Shown in pieces: positions 61,924-64,000 of a stretch of DNA of 64,000 bases (positions are counted from its first letter, which is position 1; every line of letters starts with the position of its first letter). The stretch is from Paraburkholderia susongensis (GTDB taxonomy: Bacteria; Pseudomonadota; Gammaproteobacteria; Burkholderiales; Burkholderiaceae): positions 62,001 through 126,000 of the forward strand of contig NZ_FXAT01000007.1 of the NCBI RefSeq assembly GCF_900177725.1. Reading direction: 5' to 3'. The notes beneath the pieces are model-generated. The model was not told the DNA's origin, ran no database searches, and saw only the letters and a program-made list of their open reading frames with translations. The position numbers were made by a program, and so were the translations under genes.

Positions 61924-64000
61924 ATGCAAACCAACAGGGGTCCCACAATGCCGGTCAGTCCAACATCACGCACCACTCTTCTTTTAACCTCAATCGCGGC
62001 AGCCTGCGCACTGGCTGCCTGCGGCGGCAACGACAATTCTTCGAGCACGACCAGTACCGGCGCCACGGGTACGAACACGACACAGCCGACGACGTTCTCC
62101 GGCGTCGTGACCGCCTCGGCCTTCACGCCGGGCAACACGTCGGGTAATCCGACCATCGCCGCCGGCTACTATTCGGGCGCGACGGTGTGTGTCGATGCGA
62201 ACGGCAACGGCGCTTGCGATTCGTCGGAAGCAAGTACGACGACTGACAGCAAAGGCCATTTCACGCTGAAGACGACCGCGACCGGTCAACTGATTGCCGA
62301 CGTCAGCACCAAGGCGACCAATACGGCGAGCGGCGCAGCCGTTCCGAGCCACCTGATCCTGCGCGCCTCGGCTGCGCAAATCGCCGATCAGGGCGCGGCC
62401 AACGTCGTAATCAGCCCGATGTCGAGCGAAGTTCAGCGTCTCGTCGAAGCGAACGGCACCGACTACGCCACCGAGAAGGCCAACCTGGTGTCGCGCATGA
62501 GCAGCCCGGTGCTTGGCGCTTCGTCGGTGACGGTGAGCGCAACGGACGTGCTCGGCGACGTCAACACGCTCTCGGGCGCCGAGCAGCAGGCCATGCTGTT
62601 CGAAGACAACCAGCTCGTGAACCGCTACACGTACGCGACGACCAAGCTCGATCGCGGCGATATGTACCCGGACAACCTCGCGATGGCAGGCGGCGATCCG
62701 TCGATCATCGGCGTCGCGGGCGTGAGCACGGCCACCGCCGTCAAGCCGGCCCAGCAGCAGGCGAAGATCACGTACGCGCAGGCGCAGCAGGCCGCGTTCA
62801 ACGTCGAAGGCATTCCGCGTTACGACAACGTGTTCGTCATCATGCTCGAGAACCACAGCGTGGGCCCGGTTCCGGGTACGCCGGGTATTCTCGGCTCGAC
62901 GAACGCGCCGTACATCAACCAGTTCCTGACCGGCAACAACCAGTTCACGACCTACTACTCGACCGGCAACCCGAGCGAGCCGAACTACACGGCACTCGGC
63001 GGCGCGGACGACTGGGGTATCGTCGACGACAACTGGTGGGGCTGCGGCGCGGGCACGAGCGGCGCCAACGCACCGACCGACAAGGCGTTCGCCGGCGGCA
63101 CCGCGTCGGACGGCCAGCCGCTCGTCGCGACGGGCGCATTGCCGCCGCAAGACACGTCGCACCTGACGGGCCTGACGAGCACGGCCTGTACGACGGCTGG
63201 TTCGAGCGCGAACCACAACGTCCAGGCGCCGAACCTCTTCACGCTGCTCTCGCAGGCCGGCATGACGTGGCGCACCTACAGCGAGTCGATGAACCCGGGC
63301 CAGGATCCGCGCGCGGACAGCATTGCCGAGCCGACGATTTCGGCTGCCTACGCGGGTCCGGGCGCGAACGGCACGGCCTATACGATGCCGGCCGCGCTGT
63401 ACAAGACCAAGCACAGCCCGGCCATGCCGTATCAGCAGGCACGTAATCTGCCCGAGTTCTTCGCCAACAATCGTACGATCTTCGGTACGCAATACCCGGC
63501 CGCTGCTCTGGCGAATTCGAAGGATTACCCGATCCCGGCCAACTACAACTATGACCAGTTCAGCACCGACCTCGCGAACGGCGACGTGGGTAACGTGAAC
63601 TTCATCATGCCCGACCAGTGCGACGACATGCACGGCACCGGCTCCGATCCGTCCTGCTCGGGCGGCAGCACGGCGATCGTGCAGCGCGGCGACGACTACG
63701 TGCGCCAGGTGGTGACGAAGATCCAGGCTTCACCGATCTGGAACAACCCGCAACGCAAGGTGGCGATCGTCGTGATGTTCGACGAAGGCGAAGGCAGCTC
63801 GACCTCGTGCTGCGGCTGGAACCCGGTGACCTCGAACGTCAACCAGGCGCCGCTCACGTTCTCGAACGGCAAGTACGCGCCGGTGACGACCACGGTGTAC
63901 AACCAGGGCAACCACGGTCACGGCAACTCGGTGTTCGGCGTAGCGACGAACCAGGCGAACCCGAACGTGGTCGACAGCGACGAGTACAGCCACTTCTCGT
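61924..64000 (+). CDS. Lipoprotein phosphoesterase (acid phosphatase/phospholipase C-like), 3' end outside the window
   Basis: The frame opens at ATG 61924 or 61948 and stays open to the last base. A lipoprotein signal (LLLTSIAAACALAAC) leads to a Ser/Thr/Gly-rich segment and a ~270-residue domain (SGATVCVDANGNGACDSSE, then VISPMSSEVQRLVEANG). The phosphoesterase domain starts near residue 300 with YDNVFVIMLENHS (Glu309, Asn310 as metal ligands) and continues with NFIMPDQCDDMHGTG, VMFDEGEGSS (Asp620, Glu621) and QGNHGHGNSVFG (His664). This matches the phospholipase C/AcpA-type alkaline phosphatase superfamily. It probably hydrolyses phosphate esters at the cell surface or outside. Confidence 0.92.
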   Translation, partial: MQTNRGPTMPVSPTSRTTLLLTSIAAACALAACGGNDNSSSTTSTGATGTNTTQPTTFSGVVTASAFTPGNTSGNPTIAAGYYSGATVCVDANGNGACDSSEASTTTDSKGHFTLKTTATGQLIADVSTKATNTASGAAVPSHLILRASAAQIADQGAANVVISPMSSEVQRLVEANGTDYATEKANLVSRMSSPVLGASSVTVSATDVLGDVNTLSGAEQQAMLFEDNQLVNRYTYATTKLDRGDMYPDNLAMAGGDPSIIGVAGVSTATAVKPAQQQAKITYAQAQQAAFNVEGIPRYDNVFVIMLENHSVGPVPGTPGILGSTNAPYINQFLTGNNQFTTYYSTGNPSEPNYTALGGADDWGIVDDNWWGCGAGTSGANAPTDKAFAGGTASDGQPLVATGALPPQDTSHLTGLTSTACTTAGSSANHNVQAPNLFTLLSQAGMTWRTYSESMNPGQDPRADSIAEPTISAAYAGPGANGTAYTMPAALYKTKHSPAMPYQQARNLPEFFANNRTIFGTQYPAAALANSKDYPIPANYNYDQFSTDLANGDVGNVNFIMPDQCDDMHGTGSDPSCSGGSTAIVQRGDDYVRQVVTKIQASPIWNNPQRKVAIVVMFDEGEGSSTSCCGWNPVTSNVNQAPLTFSNGKYAPVTTTVYNQGNHGHGNSVFGVATNQANPNVVDSDEYSHFS

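Noticed and set aside
61990..63633. 547-residue minus-strand frame
   Set aside because: It is the antisense shadow of the phosphoesterase gene, whose plus-strand frame has a lipoprotein signal and full active-site motifs.

Overview
This is a high-GC window from a betaproteobacterium, most likely Paraburkholderia or a close Burkholderia relative. The evidence is gene content and codon style: three MocR regulators, AEC and DHA2 transporters, a CoA-dependent 2-aminobenzoate operon, a PAAR remnant and a mosaic of small catabolic operons with dedicated regulators. No rRNA, tRNA, CRISPR array or complete insertion sequence was recognised. Both ends cut through genes.

Layout. 1-2.1 kb: the end of a sugar-type ABC importer operon (binding protein, ATPase). 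2.2-6.6 kb: an unrecognised three-gene cassette on the minus strand. It encodes a 1046-residue membrane-anchored periplasmic protein, a 314-residue protein with a CHAT-like His/Cys pattern, and a small two-helix membrane protein. 7.1-22.7 kb: ordinary accessory genes (exported EF-hand-like protein, lipoprotein S10 peptidase, DUF2000, AraC, LysR and MocR regulators, AEC permease, acetyltransferases, flavin reductase, OmpA-like protein). 22.7-25.6 kb: a lower-GC island with a HEVGH metallopeptidase that looks like a toxin or effector, and a duplicated lipoprotein that looks like its immunity protein. 26-36 kb: META-domain lipoprotein, SDR, PAP2 phosphatase, then a MocR-controlled amino-acid unit (permease, FAD oxidase, binding protein) and a second MocR next to a secreted cupin and an epimerase. 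37.7-42.9 kb: a cyclic amide/imide-type operon (MFS importer, AMDase/maleate isomerase-like enzyme, hydantoinase, racemase-like protein) opposite a GntR regulator. 43-48 kb: class II amidotransferase, AraC/GyrI regulator, DHA2 exporter and a dienelactone hydrolase-NTF2 fusion.

48.1-56.5 kb: a tightly overlapped eight-gene operon for aerobic 2-aminobenzoate degradation through CoA thioesters. The ligase makes 2-aminobenzoyl-CoA, a two-domain monooxygenase/reductase dearomatises it, and a dehydrogenase, a hydratase, an SDR, a thioesterase and a RidA protein are expected to finish the ring cleavage. A MarR regulator lies inside the operon. A long hairpin that carries the next gene's ribosome binding site occurs here and again, in decayed form, before the dienelactone hydrolase gene.

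56.6-60 kb: a second low-GC island with a PAAR-protein remnant, an M35-type (aspzincin) metallopeptidase, an OmpA-like exported partner, a decayed HigB-like toxin beside an intact HigA-like antitoxin, a small lipoprotein and an IS3-type transposase scrap. 60-64 kb: an EamA permease with a strong promoter and a long leader, and the start of a lipoprotein phosphoesterase.
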